43,249 nucleotides of DNA, taken from NCBI GenBank assembly GCA_900313775.1, contig OMSP01000137.1, forward strand, positions 1 to 43,249, written 5' to 3'. The position numbers were made by a program, and so were the translations under genes. The stretch is from an uncultured Eubacteriales bacterium (lineage in GTDB: Bacteria > Bacillota > Clostridia > Lachnospirales > Lachnospiraceae). This document shows positions 24,322 through 33,943 of the stretch, piece after piece; positions within the stretch are counted from its first letter, which is position 1, and each line of letters opens with the position of its first letter. The notes under the pieces are model-generated. The model made no database searches. It worked only from the letters and a program-made list of their open reading frames with translations, and was not told the origin of the DNA.

Positions 24322-25318
24322 AGATATAAAGATCGCCATGGATGCGTCTTGTGCGCAAGCCGTTTTCGGAGAGTATGATCGTTTTGCAAAACTGATCGAG
24401 AGTACTTTCGATATATCAATGAGCTTTCGCGACGGTATGCTGCTTATCTCCGGGGACGCTGAAAAGGCCGAGGAGGCGCACATCGTTGTAGATGAGCTGG
24501 CTGAGCTGTACCGGAAAGGAAAGACGCTGGATGAGCAGAGCGTGAATTATGCAGTATCCATCGGTCAGGCGCACGAAGAAGTTTCCATGGCAGATACCAT
24601 GGAGGATGTTATTTGTCATACCCTGAGCGGCAAACCGATCTCACCAAAGACGATAGGACAGCAGCGTTATACGGATTCGATCCGGGAAAATATGATCACT
24701 TTCGGACTTGGTCCGGCCGGTACCGGTAAAACATATCTTGCCATGGCGATGGGGATCACTGCGTTTAAGAATCACGACGTCGACCGCATCATCCTGACGC
24801 GTCCGGCGATAGAAGCAGGAGAGAATCTCGGATTTCTTCCGGGAGATCTGCAGAGCAAGGTGGATCCGTACCTTCGTCCGCTTTATGACGCGCTTTATGA
24901 GATCATGGGGCCGGACCAGTACCTCAAATGTTCGGAGCGGGGACTGATAGAGGTCGCTCCTCTCGCTTATATGCGCGGCAGAACTTTGGACCGTGCATTT
25001 ATCATTCTCGATGAGGCACAGAATACGACGCCGGCACAGATGAAGATGTTCCTTACCCGTATAGGATTCGGATCCAAGGTAGTGGTAACGGGCGATATGA
25101 CTCAGAAAGATCTGCCGTCCGGTGCGGTATCCGGATTGACGATAGCAGTGAGAGTGATCCAGAAGATCGAAGGAATAAGGATCTGTGAGCTGACAAGCCG
25201 GGATGTCGTTCGCCATCCGCTGGTGCAAAAGATCGTCGATGCCTATGAAGTTTATGAGGCAAAATCGGCCGGAGGAAGACAGAATGATCGTAAACATAGA
25301 GGAAACAGGGGCCGTTAG
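24305..25318 (+). CDS. phoH: PhoH family ATPase
   Basis: PhoH-like proteins are RNA-linked P-loop ATPases, often next to the endoribonuclease gene ybeY. The 337-aa protein has Walker A GPAGTGKT at 136-143, ILTRPAIEAGENLGFLPGD, and Walker B FIILDEAQN with D236-E237. VVVTGDMTQKDLP is the superfamily-1-like motif III. An N-terminal region of about 100 residues is likely a KH-like domain (DISMSFRDGMLLISGDAEKAEEA). The start is best placed at TTG 24305 with GGAGG 11 nt upstream. TTG 24287 lies before that ribosome site, and ATG 24341 is an alternative. It overlaps cdd by 17 nt and ybeY by 35 nt. Confidence 0.93.
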   Translation: MEETSKDIKIAMDASCAQAVFGEYDRFAKLIESTFDISMSFRDGMLLISGDAEKAEEAHIVVDELAELYRKGKTLDEQSVNYAVSIGQAHEEVSMADTMEDVICHTLSGKPISPKTIGQQRYTDSIRENMITFGLGPAGTGKTYLAMAMGITAFKNHDVDRIILTRPAIEAGENLGFLPGDLQSKVDPYLRPLYDALYEIMGPDQYLKCSERGLIEVAPLAYMRGRTLDRAFIILDEAQNTTPAQMKMFLTRIGFGSKVVVTGDMTQKDLPSGAVSGLTIAVRVIQKIEGIRICELTSRDVVRHPLVQKIVDAYEVYEAKSAGGRQNDRKHRGNRGR

Positions 25319-25784
25319 ACTCCCGGATGATCCGGATGTTCAGTCGGTCGCCGACAGCGTTTTGGCTGAAGTGCTGCGTATGACGGGGGCGCCGGCAGAT
25401 ATGTGCGTTGATCTGTGGCTTTGCAGCGCGGAGGAAATCAGGACACTGAACAGGCAATACCGCTCGATCGATGCGGTGACAGACGTTCTGTCATTCCCCA
25501 ATTTCGATATGAACGCGCCTGCCGTTTGGCCTGATCCGCTTCCGGAAGACGCTTACGATCCCGATACAGCAAGATACTGTCTTGGCAGCGTGGCCGTCTG
25601 TAAAGAGCGGGTATTAAAGCAAGCGGAAGAATATGGTCATTCCGTCAAAAGAGAGACGGCCTTTTTGATAGCTCACAGTGCGCTTCACCTTTGCGGATAT
25701 GACCACGAAACAGATAGGGAAGCATCCGTTATGGAAGAGATGCAGGAGCAAGTGCTTCAGAAGCTCGGGATACGAAGATCTTAG
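25284..25784 (+). CDS. ybeY: Endoribonuclease YbeY (rRNA maturation factor)
   Basis: YbeY is a zinc-dependent endoribonuclease needed for 16S rRNA 3'-end maturation and ribosome quality control. The 166-aa protein carries the diagnostic HSALHLCGYDH motif with the three zinc histidines H131, H135 and H141. NRQYRSIDAVTDVLSFP near residues 52-69 is the second conserved block. ATG 25284 is inside the phoH gene and is preceded by GGAGGAAG, so translation is probably coupled. The frame is open further upstream, but those starts lie deeper in phoH and have no ribosome site. Confidence 0.96.
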   Translation: MIVNIEETGAVRLPDDPDVQSVADSVLAEVLRMTGAPADMCVDLWLCSAEEIRTLNRQYRSIDAVTDVLSFPNFDMNAPAVWPDPLPEDAYDPDTARYCLGSVAVCKERVLKQAEEYGHSVKRETAFLIAHSALHLCGYDHETDREASVMEEMQEQVLQKLGIRRS

Positions 25785-25801
25785 GTTTTACGGAGTGAAT
25801 A

Positions 25802-27484
25802 ATGGCAGCAAACAGTAGAAAAAAGAATAGTGATTTTCTGATGCAGGGCGCCATACTTGCTGTTGCCGGTATGCTGACCCGTGTGATCGGTCTGGCTTAT
25901 CGCATCCCGATGAACAATATCCTTGGGGACGAGGGTCAGGGTTTTTACGGCGTTGCCTTTGAGATCTATTCGATAGCGCTGCTTCTGACTTCTTATTCTC
26001 TGCCCCTGGCCGTGTCAAAGCTTGTCTCTGCCAGAAAGGCAAAGGGCGACCGCAACGGCGTCATAAAAGTCTTTAAGACGGCGATCATTTTTGCGCTGAC
26101 TGTCGGAGGTGCTGTTGCACTGATCGTTTTCTTCGGCGCGGATGCTATAGCCACGAAGATAATGAGCATGCATCTTTCAGTTTATGCGCTTCGCGTTCTT
26201 GCTCCCGGTCTGTTTATCGTGGCTATACTTGGGGTGCTTCGCGGCTTCTTCCAGGGCATGGGGACCATGGTGCCGACGGCATTTTCCCAGATACTCGAAC
26301 AGATCGTCAATGCGGTCATCAGCCTTGTCGCGGCCAGCTACTTCTTCAAAGTAGGTGCTAAGGCCATGGCAAAGGCCAAAGATGCTGCCTCCGGAAATCT
26401 GAGCGGCGCATACGGAGCCGCCGGAGGAACTCTCGGAACAGTCGCCGGTGCGACGATCGCGCTGATCTTTTTACTGTGGCTGCTGTTCATGATGCGGCGA
26501 CCGCTGCGCGGTTATCGCCGCGCTGCGGCAGATCAGGAAGAAGCTTACGGTACTTTGTTTAAGATCCTGCTTCTGACCATTGCGCCGGTAATAATGAGTA
26601 CGGCCATCTACAATATCAGTCAGGTGCTGGATCAGGCGATCTTTGCAAAGACTATGTCTATTCAGGGCGTTGCGGAAGAAAAGTATTCGGCGCTTTTGGG
26701 CATGTTCTCCGGCAAATATAATACGCTGATCAATGTACCGCTTGCCATAGCCAATGCTCTGGCTGTATCGGTCATACCTTCACTGACTGCGGAAAAGGTC
26801 CACGGCCGCCGCGCAGATATGTTCAGCAAGATGGCGCTGGCCATTAGGTTCGCAATGATAGTGGCCATTCCAAGCTTCATCGGTTATCTGGTGCTGGCAC
26901 ATCCTGTTATCGATCTGCTCTACAGCGGCAATATAAACACGCCGGCCCTGATGTTAAGGATAGGATCCGTTTCTGTTGTCTTTTATTGTCTTTCCACAGT
27001 CACCAACGCGTTGCTGCAAGGGATAGACAGGATGATGACTCCGGTAAAGAACGCCGCGATATCACTCTTTATACATCTGATCTCGCTGCTGATCATGCTG
27101 ATCGTATTTCACCTGTCCATATACGGCGTAGTTATTGCCAATATCGTCTTCTCTCTGTGTATGTGCCTGCTCAATCAGAGATCTATTCGTATGTATACAG
27201 GATATCAGCAGGAGCTGAGAAAGACATTTGTTATCCCGCTGATCGCGGCCGTGATCATGGGACTGATCACCTTCCTTGCTTACCGTTTATTTGTCTATCT
27301 GCAGCTCGGTCTGTTTGCGACGATACCGGCGATGATCGTAGCAGTGATTTCCTATATGATCGCGCTGCTTGCACTCGGAGGACTGACAAGACCCGAGATC
27401 CTGCAGATGCCCGGCGGTGCCCGTCTTGTCAGGATTCTTGACCGTTTCCATCTGCTGCGAAGACCTACGGATATTACGGACTGA
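25802..27484 (+). CDS. Polysaccharide biosynthesis/lipid flippase-like membrane protein (SpoVB/MurJ superfamily)
   Basis: This 560-aa protein has about 14 hydrophobic segments and belongs to the MOP flippase superfamily, group of SpoVB/YtgP/MurJ. These proteins flip lipid-linked wall precursors. The N-terminus QGAILAVAGMLTRVIGLAYRIPMNNILGDEGQGFYG is typical of that group. An inserted Ala/Gly-rich loop lies near residues 185-220 (AKAMAKAKDAASGNLSGAYG). The basic C-terminal tail is cytoplasmic. It stands between ybeY and fthC, and context does not decide among lipid II flippase, spore cortex SpoVB or another exporter. In Clostridia several copies usually coexist. Confidence 0.9.
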   Translation: MAANSRKKNSDFLMQGAILAVAGMLTRVIGLAYRIPMNNILGDEGQGFYGVAFEIYSIALLLTSYSLPLAVSKLVSARKAKGDRNGVIKVFKTAIIFALTVGGAVALIVFFGADAIATKIMSMHLSVYALRVLAPGLFIVAILGVLRGFFQGMGTMVPTAFSQILEQIVNAVISLVAASYFFKVGAKAMAKAKDAASGNLSGAYGAAGGTLGTVAGATIALIFLLWLLFMMRRPLRGYRRAAADQEEAYGTLFKILLLTIAPVIMSTAIYNISQVLDQAIFAKTMSIQGVAEEKYSALLGMFSGKYNTLINVPLAIANALAVSVIPSLTAEKVHGRRADMFSKMALAIRFAMIVAIPSFIGYLVLAHPVIDLLYSGNINTPALMLRIGSVSVVFYCLSTVTNALLQGIDRMMTPVKNAAISLFIHLISLLIMLIVFHLSIYGVVIANIVFSLCMCLLNQRSIRMYTGYQQELRKTFVIPLIAAVIMGLITFLAYRLFVYLQLGLFATIPAMIVAVISYMIALLALGGLTRPEILQMPGGARLVRILDRFHLLRRPTDITD

Positions 27485-27490
27485 CATAGG

Positions 27491-28075
27491 ATGGGAGAGC
27501 GCAAAGAAGAAAACAGGGCCGGGATAAGACAGGATATGGCGTCACTTCGTCTGGATATGCCTCAGCAGACAAAGAGCGCGGCGGATCAGCGCATAGCGGA
27601 TCTGATCACTTCAACCGCGCTCTGGAAGAGCTGCGCCACTGTATTTGCCTATATGGCGTACAGAGGAGAGCCTTGTTTAGAGAGAGTGATAAATACCGGA
27701 CTGCTGGAAGGCAAGACAGTAGCTTTGCCGGTATGTCTCGATGACAGCCATATGGCTTTTTTTAAAATAGAGAGCAGCACCGAGGTGAAGACTGGCAGAT
27801 ACGGTATAGCCGAGCCGCTGTATACTGATGATGCGAGGATCAGAGAAGCCGACGGGCGGACATTGGTCCTTCTTCCCTGTCTGGCTTTTGACAGAAGGGG
27901 ATACAGACTGGGTTACGGAAAAGGTTATTATGACAGGTATTTGTCAGGGCATAAGGATGCGGAGACTATGATCACGGCTTATGCCTTTCAGCAGGTTGAC
28001 CGGAGCCCTGAACTGGAGGGAGACATCTCCTCAGCATGGATCGTGACGGAAGCCGGAGTCTGTCGTGCAGAGTGA
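27491..28075 (+). CDS. 5-formyltetrahydrofolate cyclo-ligase
   Basis: The enzyme converts 5-formyl-THF to 5,10-methenyl-THF with ATP, recycling the storage folate. The 194-aa length is normal. The signature GYGKGYYDR at 141-149 is the ATP-phosphate site. The YMAYRGEP strand near residue 55 and the RYGIAEP motif near 103 bind folate. LLPCLAFDRRGYRLGYG leads into the signature. The start lies 6 nt after the flippase stop with only a weak ribosome site. miaB overlaps its end by 11 nt if GTG 28065 is used. It shares the folate one-carbon theme with folD upstream. Confidence 0.95.
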   Translation: MGERKEENRAGIRQDMASLRLDMPQQTKSAADQRIADLITSTALWKSCATVFAYMAYRGEPCLERVINTGLLEGKTVALPVCLDDSHMAFFKIESSTEVKTGRYGIAEPLYTDDARIREADGRTLVLLPCLAFDRRGYRLGYGKGYYDRYLSGHKDAETMITAYAFQQVDRSPELEGDISSAWIVTEAGVCRAE

Positions 28076-29492
28076 TCAGATGGATACAGAGATCATAAGA
28101 CAATTGAAACAGACAGTGACCGATTATGCAAGCATGCTTGGCTGCAGGCCGCGCGCTTGCATCGTCACATTCGGATGTCAGATGAATGCCCGAGACTCCG
28201 AAAAGCTGCGGGGTGTTCTGAGTGCCAGCGGATTTGAGCTTACCGACAGCGAAGACTGCGATTTTCTTATTTACAACACCTGTACTGTCAGAGAGAATGC
28301 CAATACACGGGTCTACGGCAGACTCGGCAAGGTAAAGAGTTATAAGAAGAAGAATCCCCTCATGATGGTAGCGCTCTGCGGCTGTATGATGCAGGAGAAG
28401 AGCGTAACAGACGAAATAGGCAGCAAATACGGTTTTGTAGATCTGGTGTTCGGTACTTTCAATCTGGACCGCTTCCCTTATCTGCTCGAAGATCTTCTGC
28501 GCGCAAGGCTGGAAGAACAACCGTGCTTTACCAGGGTCGAGATAATCGATAGCACTGAGAATGATGCGGACCGGCTCCCGTCTGCAAGGAATTATCCGTT
28601 CAAGGCCGGCGTCAATATCATGTACGGCTGCAACAATTTTTGTTCTTACTGCATTGTGCCCTATGTGCGCGGAAGAGAACGAAGCAGAGAGCCGTCAGAG
28701 ATTCTCGAGGAGATCAGGTACCTTCGCGAGGATGGTGTAAGAGAGATCATGCTGCTCGGGCAGAATGTCAATTCCTACGGAAAGACTTTGAATCGACCGA
28801 AGAGCTTCGCATGGCTGCTCGATCGTATTGCAGGAGAATTCAGCAGTGAACTTCTGATACGGTTTATGACTTCTCATCCGAAGGATCTCTCGGATGATCT
28901 GATCAGGGTAATGGCAGATCACAACAATATCTGTGAGCACATTCATCTCCCGGTACAGGCCGGCAGTGACAGGATCCTTCAGGCCATGAACCGTCATTAT
29001 ACCAGAGAAGACTATCTTGCGCTGATCGATAAGATCCGCTCGGCAATGCCCGATATCGCTATCACTACTGACATAATGGTGGGATTTCCTTCGGAGACTG
29101 AGACAGACATCGATCAGACGATCGATCTGATAGGGAGGTCGGGTTTTGACAATGCGTTCACATTCCTCTACTCCAGAAGGACAGGAACACCGGCAGCAGC
29201 CATGGAAGATCAGGTTGACGGGGAAACTGCTTCACGGTGGTTTGATAAGGTGCTTGAAGCAGTTCACTGCTCAGCGCGGGAGCGCAACCGGCGGTTCGCG
29301 GGAAGGATCATGCCGGTGTTGGTGGAACAGGAGAACCGCCATAACGACGGGTGGATCAGCGGAAGGATATCGCATAATCTACTGGTTCATTTCAAGGGAT
29401 CTCCGAAGTTGATCGGCAAGATAATACCGGTAAAGATCACAGAGAGCAAAGGATTTTATTTGATGGGAGAGACAGTGTCAGATGAAGATTGA
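28065..29492 (+). CDS. miaB: tRNA-2-methylthio-N6-dimethylallyladenosine synthase MiaB
   Basis: MiaB is a radical-SAM enzyme with two 4Fe-4S clusters that adds the 2-methylthio group to i6A37 of tRNAs reading UNN codons. The N-terminal UPF0004 domain has the cluster cysteines C38 (TFGCQMNARDSEK), C73 (NTCTVRENA) and C107. The radical-SAM CxxxCxxC is C189, C193 and C196 in CNNFCSYCIVPYVRGRE. A TRAM domain ends the protein. The length is 475 aa from GTG 28065, which has GGAG 7 nt upstream; ATG 28080 is a close alternative. miaA, which makes its i6A substrate, lies 4.4 kb downstream behind mutS and mutL. Confidence 0.96.
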   Translation: MQSDQMDTEIIRQLKQTVTDYASMLGCRPRACIVTFGCQMNARDSEKLRGVLSASGFELTDSEDCDFLIYNTCTVRENANTRVYGRLGKVKSYKKKNPLMMVALCGCMMQEKSVTDEIGSKYGFVDLVFGTFNLDRFPYLLEDLLRARLEEQPCFTRVEIIDSTENDADRLPSARNYPFKAGVNIMYGCNNFCSYCIVPYVRGRERSREPSEILEEIRYLREDGVREIMLLGQNVNSYGKTLNRPKSFAWLLDRIAGEFSSELLIRFMTSHPKDLSDDLIRVMADHNNICEHIHLPVQAGSDRILQAMNRHYTREDYLALIDKIRSAMPDIAITTDIMVGFPSETETDIDQTIDLIGRSGFDNAFTFLYSRRTGTPAAAMEDQVDGETASRWFDKVLEAVHCSARERNRRFAGRIMPVLVEQENRHNDGWISGRISHNLLVHFKGSPKLIGKIIPVKITESKGFYLMGETVSDED

Positions 29493-32100
29493 CTGTGACA
29501 AACTGTCACCGATGATGCAGCTGTATATGAAGACGAAGGAAGAGTATGCGGACTGTCTGCTCTTTTACAGGCTCGGTGATTTTTATGAACTCTTTTTCGA
29601 TGACGCTAAGCTCGTCTCCAAAGAGTTGTCTCTGACACTCACCGGCAGGGACTGCGGTCTTGAAGAACGGGCGCCGATGTGCGGGGTGCCGCACCATGCT
29701 CTGGACGGATATCTCAATCAGCTTGTGCAGAAGGGCTATAAAGTGGCGATCTGCGATCAGGTCGAAGACCCTGCTACAGCCAAGGGCATCGTCAAGCGTG
29801 AAGTAGTACGTGTGGCGACTCCCGGCACCAATCTTGATATGCAGTCGATCGATGCCTCCCGCAATCAGTATCTTTTATGCGTGTTTTATCGCCCCGTCCG
29901 CTTCGGCATAGCAGTCTGTGACGTGACGACAGGCGAGTTCTATGCAACTTCCGTCGACAGTCTTGCGAGATTCATGGATGAATTCGCAAAATACGAGCCG
30001 TCAGAAGTCGTATACAATACGCTTTTTGAAGAGAGCGGTGCAGATTTCACTTTTCTGAAAGATCAGTACGGAACTTCTTTCTTCTGCCTTGAGTCATGGA
30101 TGTGCGAAGAAGAGGAGGCAAAGCGGGCCCTGCTGTCACAGTTTAAAGTTGCTTCGGAGGGAGCGCTGGGTCTGGAGAACGAGAGGGAGATCATCGCTGC
30201 ATCAGGCGCGTTGATCCAGTACCTTTCGGAGACCCAGATGAGAAGTCTCGATCATATTTCACATCTGAATTTTTACCGATCCGGTGAATATATGCTCTTG
30301 GATGCAGCGACAAGACGTAATCTTGAATTGTGCGAGACAATGCGTCAGAAGGAGAAAAAAGGGTCGCTCTTTTGGGTCCTGGACAGAACGAAGACAGCGA
30401 TGGGAGCAAGGATGCTGAGACAGTATATTGAGCAGCCGCTGACAAACCGCGCTTCGATCGAGCTGAGGCAGGACGCCGTGACTGAACTTAAGGACAGGGC
30501 GTTGGACCGGGCTGAATTGCAGGAGTACCTCAATCCTGTCTACGATCTGGAAAGGCTGGCGTCGAAAGTGGCTTATCGCAGTGCGAATCCGCGCGACATG
30601 CTGGCCCTCGCCGATTCACTTGCCATGCTGCCGCCTGTCAAATCTCTGCTTGCCGGATGCAGCAGCCGTCTGCTCGCCAAACTGCGGGATGAGATAGACG
30701 GACTTGAGGATATATGTGAATCTATCCATTCCTGCATCACGGATGATCCTCCGCTGCTGATACGCGAAGGAGGGATCATTCGCGACGGTTTTGATGAATT
30801 GATCGACCGTGACCGACAGGCAAGGAATGAGGGCACAGGCTGGCTTGCCTCTCTCGAGGAGAAGGAAAGGGAGAGGACCGGCATTAAAAAACTGCGTATA
30901 AAGTATAACAAGGTCTTCGGGTATTTTATCGAAGTCACCAATTCCTATAAAGATCAGGTTCCCGACGACTATATGCGCAAACAAACGCTCACCAATGCTG
31001 AAAGGTATATCACACCGGCACTTAAAGAGGTGGAAGATAGGATCCTCGGTGCGCAGGAACGTCTGATCGAGAGAGAGTATTCTGTATTTTGCGAACTGCG
31101 TGACGAGGCAGCGAAGGCGCTTGAGAGGATCCTTTCCAGTGCTCGCGCACTGGCCTGTCTGGATGTTCTGACCTCACTGGCTGAAGTGGCAGAGCGCGAA
31201 AATTATGCGAGACCTGCGCTGGTCGAGGGCGGACATATGGTCATCCGGGACGGTCGGCATCCTGTTGTCGAAAAGATGATGCCGCCGCATGCGTTTATTG
31301 CAAATGATGCGGAACTGGACAATGAGGAGCACCGCTTTGCCATTATTACAGGACCGAATATGGCGGGTAAGTCGACTTATATGCGTCAGACAGCTCTGAT
31401 TGTCCTTATGGCCCAGATCGGAAGTTTCGTACCTGCGTCTTTTGCTGAGATCCCTCTGGTGGATAAGATTTTCACACGCGTCGGTGCGTCTGATGATCTT
31501 GCAAGCGGACAGAGCACGTTCATGGTAGAGATGACCGAGGTGGCTAATATCCTCCGCAATGCGACAAGAGACAGCCTGATCATACTGGATGAGATCGGAC
31601 GCGGGACGAGTACCTACGACGGGCTGAGTATTGCATGGGCAGTGTCCGAGTATATCTGTGACAGGAACAGAATAGGTGCCAAGACTCTTTTTGCCACCCA
31701 TTATCATGAACTGACCGAATTGGAGGGCAAACTGGAGGGGGTCGTCAACTACAGGATCGATGTGAGAGAAGAGGGAGAGGATATCGTGTTTCTGCGCAAG
31801 ATCGTACCCGGCGGAGCTTCAAGGAGCTACGGCATCCAGGTTGCCCGTCTGGCCGGGTTGCCGCGCACTGTTCTGGAGCGGGCTGAGACGATCCTGCGTC
31901 AGCTGATCCAGGCTGATACGACGCAGATACAGGCGCCCGTAAGACAGCCGGCTGCATCAGACGGTGCCTGGGAGCTTGCGCTGTCTCCTGACGAGCGAGA
32001 AGTGCTGAATCTGGTCAGAAAGACGGATCTGTCCGAGATGACTCCGCTGGAGGCGTTGAATCTGCTTGACAGACTTCAGAGAAAGCTGGAAGAGAGGTAG
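29482..32100 (+). CDS. mutS: DNA mismatch repair protein MutS
   Basis: MutS recognises mismatches and small loops and starts repair with MutL. The 872-aa protein is a full-length MutS1. The mismatch-reading FxE is F34-E36 within LGDFYELFF. The connector, lever and clamp domains fill the middle. The ABC-type ATPase has Walker A GPNMAGKST at 624-632 and IILDEIGRGTSTYDGLSIAWA. The C-terminal helix-turn-helix dimerisation region follows, with a possible clamp-type segment near its end. It overlaps miaB by 11 nt and is followed by mutL 4 nt later. Confidence 0.97.
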   Translation: MKIDCDKLSPMMQLYMKTKEEYADCLLFYRLGDFYELFFDDAKLVSKELSLTLTGRDCGLEERAPMCGVPHHALDGYLNQLVQKGYKVAICDQVEDPATAKGIVKREVVRVATPGTNLDMQSIDASRNQYLLCVFYRPVRFGIAVCDVTTGEFYATSVDSLARFMDEFAKYEPSEVVYNTLFEESGADFTFLKDQYGTSFFCLESWMCEEEEAKRALLSQFKVASEGALGLENEREIIAASGALIQYLSETQMRSLDHISHLNFYRSGEYMLLDAATRRNLELCETMRQKEKKGSLFWVLDRTKTAMGARMLRQYIEQPLTNRASIELRQDAVTELKDRALDRAELQEYLNPVYDLERLASKVAYRSANPRDMLALADSLAMLPPVKSLLAGCSSRLLAKLRDEIDGLEDICESIHSCITDDPPLLIREGGIIRDGFDELIDRDRQARNEGTGWLASLEEKERERTGIKKLRIKYNKVFGYFIEVTNSYKDQVPDDYMRKQTLTNAERYITPALKEVEDRILGAQERLIEREYSVFCELRDEAAKALERILSSARALACLDVLTSLAEVAERENYARPALVEGGHMVIRDGRHPVVEKMMPPHAFIANDAELDNEEHRFAIITGPNMAGKSTYMRQTALIVLMAQIGSFVPASFAEIPLVDKIFTRVGASDDLASGQSTFMVEMTEVANILRNATRDSLIILDEIGRGTSTYDGLSIAWAVSEYICDRNRIGAKTLFATHYHELTELEGKLEGVVNYRIDVREEGEDIVFLRKIVPGGASRSYGIQVARLAGLPRTVLERAETILRQLIQADTTQIQAPVRQPAASDGAWELALSPDEREVLNLVRKTDLSEMTPLEALNLLDRLQRKLEER

Positions 32101-32104
32101 CAGG

Positions 32105-33943
32105 ATGAGTACCATACATCTGCTCGACGAGTCAACCATTGACAAAATAGCGGCCGGTGAAGTGATAGAGAGGCCGGCTTCAGTCGTAAAGGAACTGGTG
32201 GAAAACGCGATCGATGCCGGTGCCGACAGGATATATGTCGATATAACGGAAGGCGGGATCCGGCAGATCCGCGTCACGGATAACGGTAGAGGTATAGACG
32301 CTGATTCTGTGGCTCTGGCTTTTTTACGGCACGCGACCAGTAAGATAAAAGACGCCGACGAGCTGCAGTCGATCATCTCGCTCGGGTTCAGGGGAGAGGC
32401 GCTGGCCAGTATCGCTGCCGTCTCAAAAGTGGAACTGATCACTAAGACGCACGACAGTGACACGGGTATGCGCATTGAGATAGAAGGCGGTAGGCAGGTG
32501 GCGCTTGAATCTGCGGGGGCCCCTGAGGGAACCTCGGTAACTGTCCGGCAGCTTTTCTATAATGTGCCGGTCAGACGCAAGTTTCTTAAAACTCCGATGA
32601 CAGAAGCGATCCACGTGCATGAAACAGTTGAACGACTGGCGATGTCACATCCCGAGATAGCCTTCCGGTTTGTCACTAACGGTCAGGAAAAACTTGTGAC
32701 CGGCGGTACGGGTGATCTGAGAGAGACCCTCATGCGCATTTACGGACCGACGATCGGCAGGCATATGCTTTCGGTGCATGCGCAGAAGCAGGGGATAGTT
32801 CTTGACGGGCTGACCGGTTCGCCTGCTGTATCGCGCGGTAACAGAGCCCAGGAGGCTTTTTTTGTCAATCACCGCATCGTTCGGTCGCAATTACTGGAAA
32901 AAGCTCTGGAGGAGGCGTATAAAGGCTATACGATGCAGCACAGGTTTCCGATCTGCGCGCTGTACCTCGATATTGCTCCTGACAGAGTCGATATCAATAT
33001 TCACCCCACTAAAAGCGAAGTGCGTTTTACAAACACTGCTGACGTGCGCGAATTGATCATCGCGGCTGTGAGAGAAGTGCTCGCCGGCGGAGGATTGGTA
33101 GAGCAGGTCTCCGTACCTGAACCTGTCGGGCAGACGGAAAGAGCTGTGCGGATGCCTGCAGGGAAAAAAGCGGAAACACCGAAGACCAATGCTCCGAAGG
33201 AAGAGAAGCTTGGCTTTTTTATGGAGCAGATGCGGGATCGGGTGCAGACTTACCATGCCAAGGAATCTGCGAGCCAGACCGCTGAGCGTGCAGTAAGGGA
33301 AGAGAAAGAGGCCGGTGAGCAGCTTGCTCTGTTTAAGGAGGAGGCTTCGGATGACCGCGCCGGGCGCAGCTATCGGTTGCTCGGGCAGCTCTTCGGCACA
33401 TACTGGCTGGTCGAATCCGATCAGACATTATACATCGTAGATCAGCACGCTGCGCATGAAAAGATCCTCTACGAAGAGACTTTAGCGGCATTGAAAGAGC
33501 GAAGGCATACCTCTCAGCTTGTCACCCCGCCATTGGTGATCCGACTGACGGCACGACAGGAGCAGGTGCTGAACAGCTACCGTGAAGAGTTTATACGTCT
33601 CGGATATGAGATCGAACCTTTCGGCGATAAGGCGGTTGCTCTGACGGCTGTGCCTGCAAATCTGTACTCACTGTCAGAGGAAAGCCTTTTCACGGAGATA
33701 CTCGACAGGGCTCAAGAGGAGATCAACAGCCGTGCGACTCCGGACATGATAAGAGAGCGGATAGCCTCCCTGTCCTGCAAGGCCGCTGTAAAGGGGAATA
33801 CCGCTGTAGATGAAAAGCAGATGGATGCCCTGCTCAAGAGATTGTTCTCGCTTGAGAACCCCTATCATTGCCCGCATGGCAGACCAACGATGATCGCTAT
33901 GACCAGAGCGGAACTTGATAAGAAATTCAAGAGGATAATATGA
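32105..33943 (+). CDS. mutL: DNA mismatch repair protein MutL (endonuclease type)
   Basis: MutL couples mismatch recognition by MutS to strand incision. The 612-aa protein has the GHKL ATPase: ELVENAIDAGA with E33 region, DNGRGI, ATSKI and GFRGEALASI. A variable acidic linker spans about 340-425, and the C-terminal domain contains the metal-dependent nicking motif DQHAAHE at 446-452. SCKAAVKGN and CPHGRP (589-594) complete that site. This means strand nicking by MutL itself, as expected for a bacterium without MutH. ATG 32105 was chosen because the protein begins at the conserved IHLLDE strand; upstream codons lie in mutS. Confidence 0.97.
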   Translation: MSTIHLLDESTIDKIAAGEVIERPASVVKELVENAIDAGADRIYVDITEGGIRQIRVTDNGRGIDADSVALAFLRHATSKIKDADELQSIISLGFRGEALASIAAVSKVELITKTHDSDTGMRIEIEGGRQVALESAGAPEGTSVTVRQLFYNVPVRRKFLKTPMTEAIHVHETVERLAMSHPEIAFRFVTNGQEKLVTGGTGDLRETLMRIYGPTIGRHMLSVHAQKQGIVLDGLTGSPAVSRGNRAQEAFFVNHRIVRSQLLEKALEEAYKGYTMQHRFPICALYLDIAPDRVDINIHPTKSEVRFTNTADVRELIIAAVREVLAGGGLVEQVSVPEPVGQTERAVRMPAGKKAETPKTNAPKEEKLGFFMEQMRDRVQTYHAKESASQTAERAVREEKEAGEQLALFKEEASDDRAGRSYRLLGQLFGTYWLVESDQTLYIVDQHAAHEKILYEETLAALKERRHTSQLVTPPLVIRLTARQEQVLNSYREEFIRLGYEIEPFGDKAVALTAVPANLYSLSEESLFTEILDRAQEEINSRATPDMIRERIASLSCKAAVKGNTAVDEKQMDALLKRLFSLENPYHCPHGRPTMIAMTRAELDKKFKRII

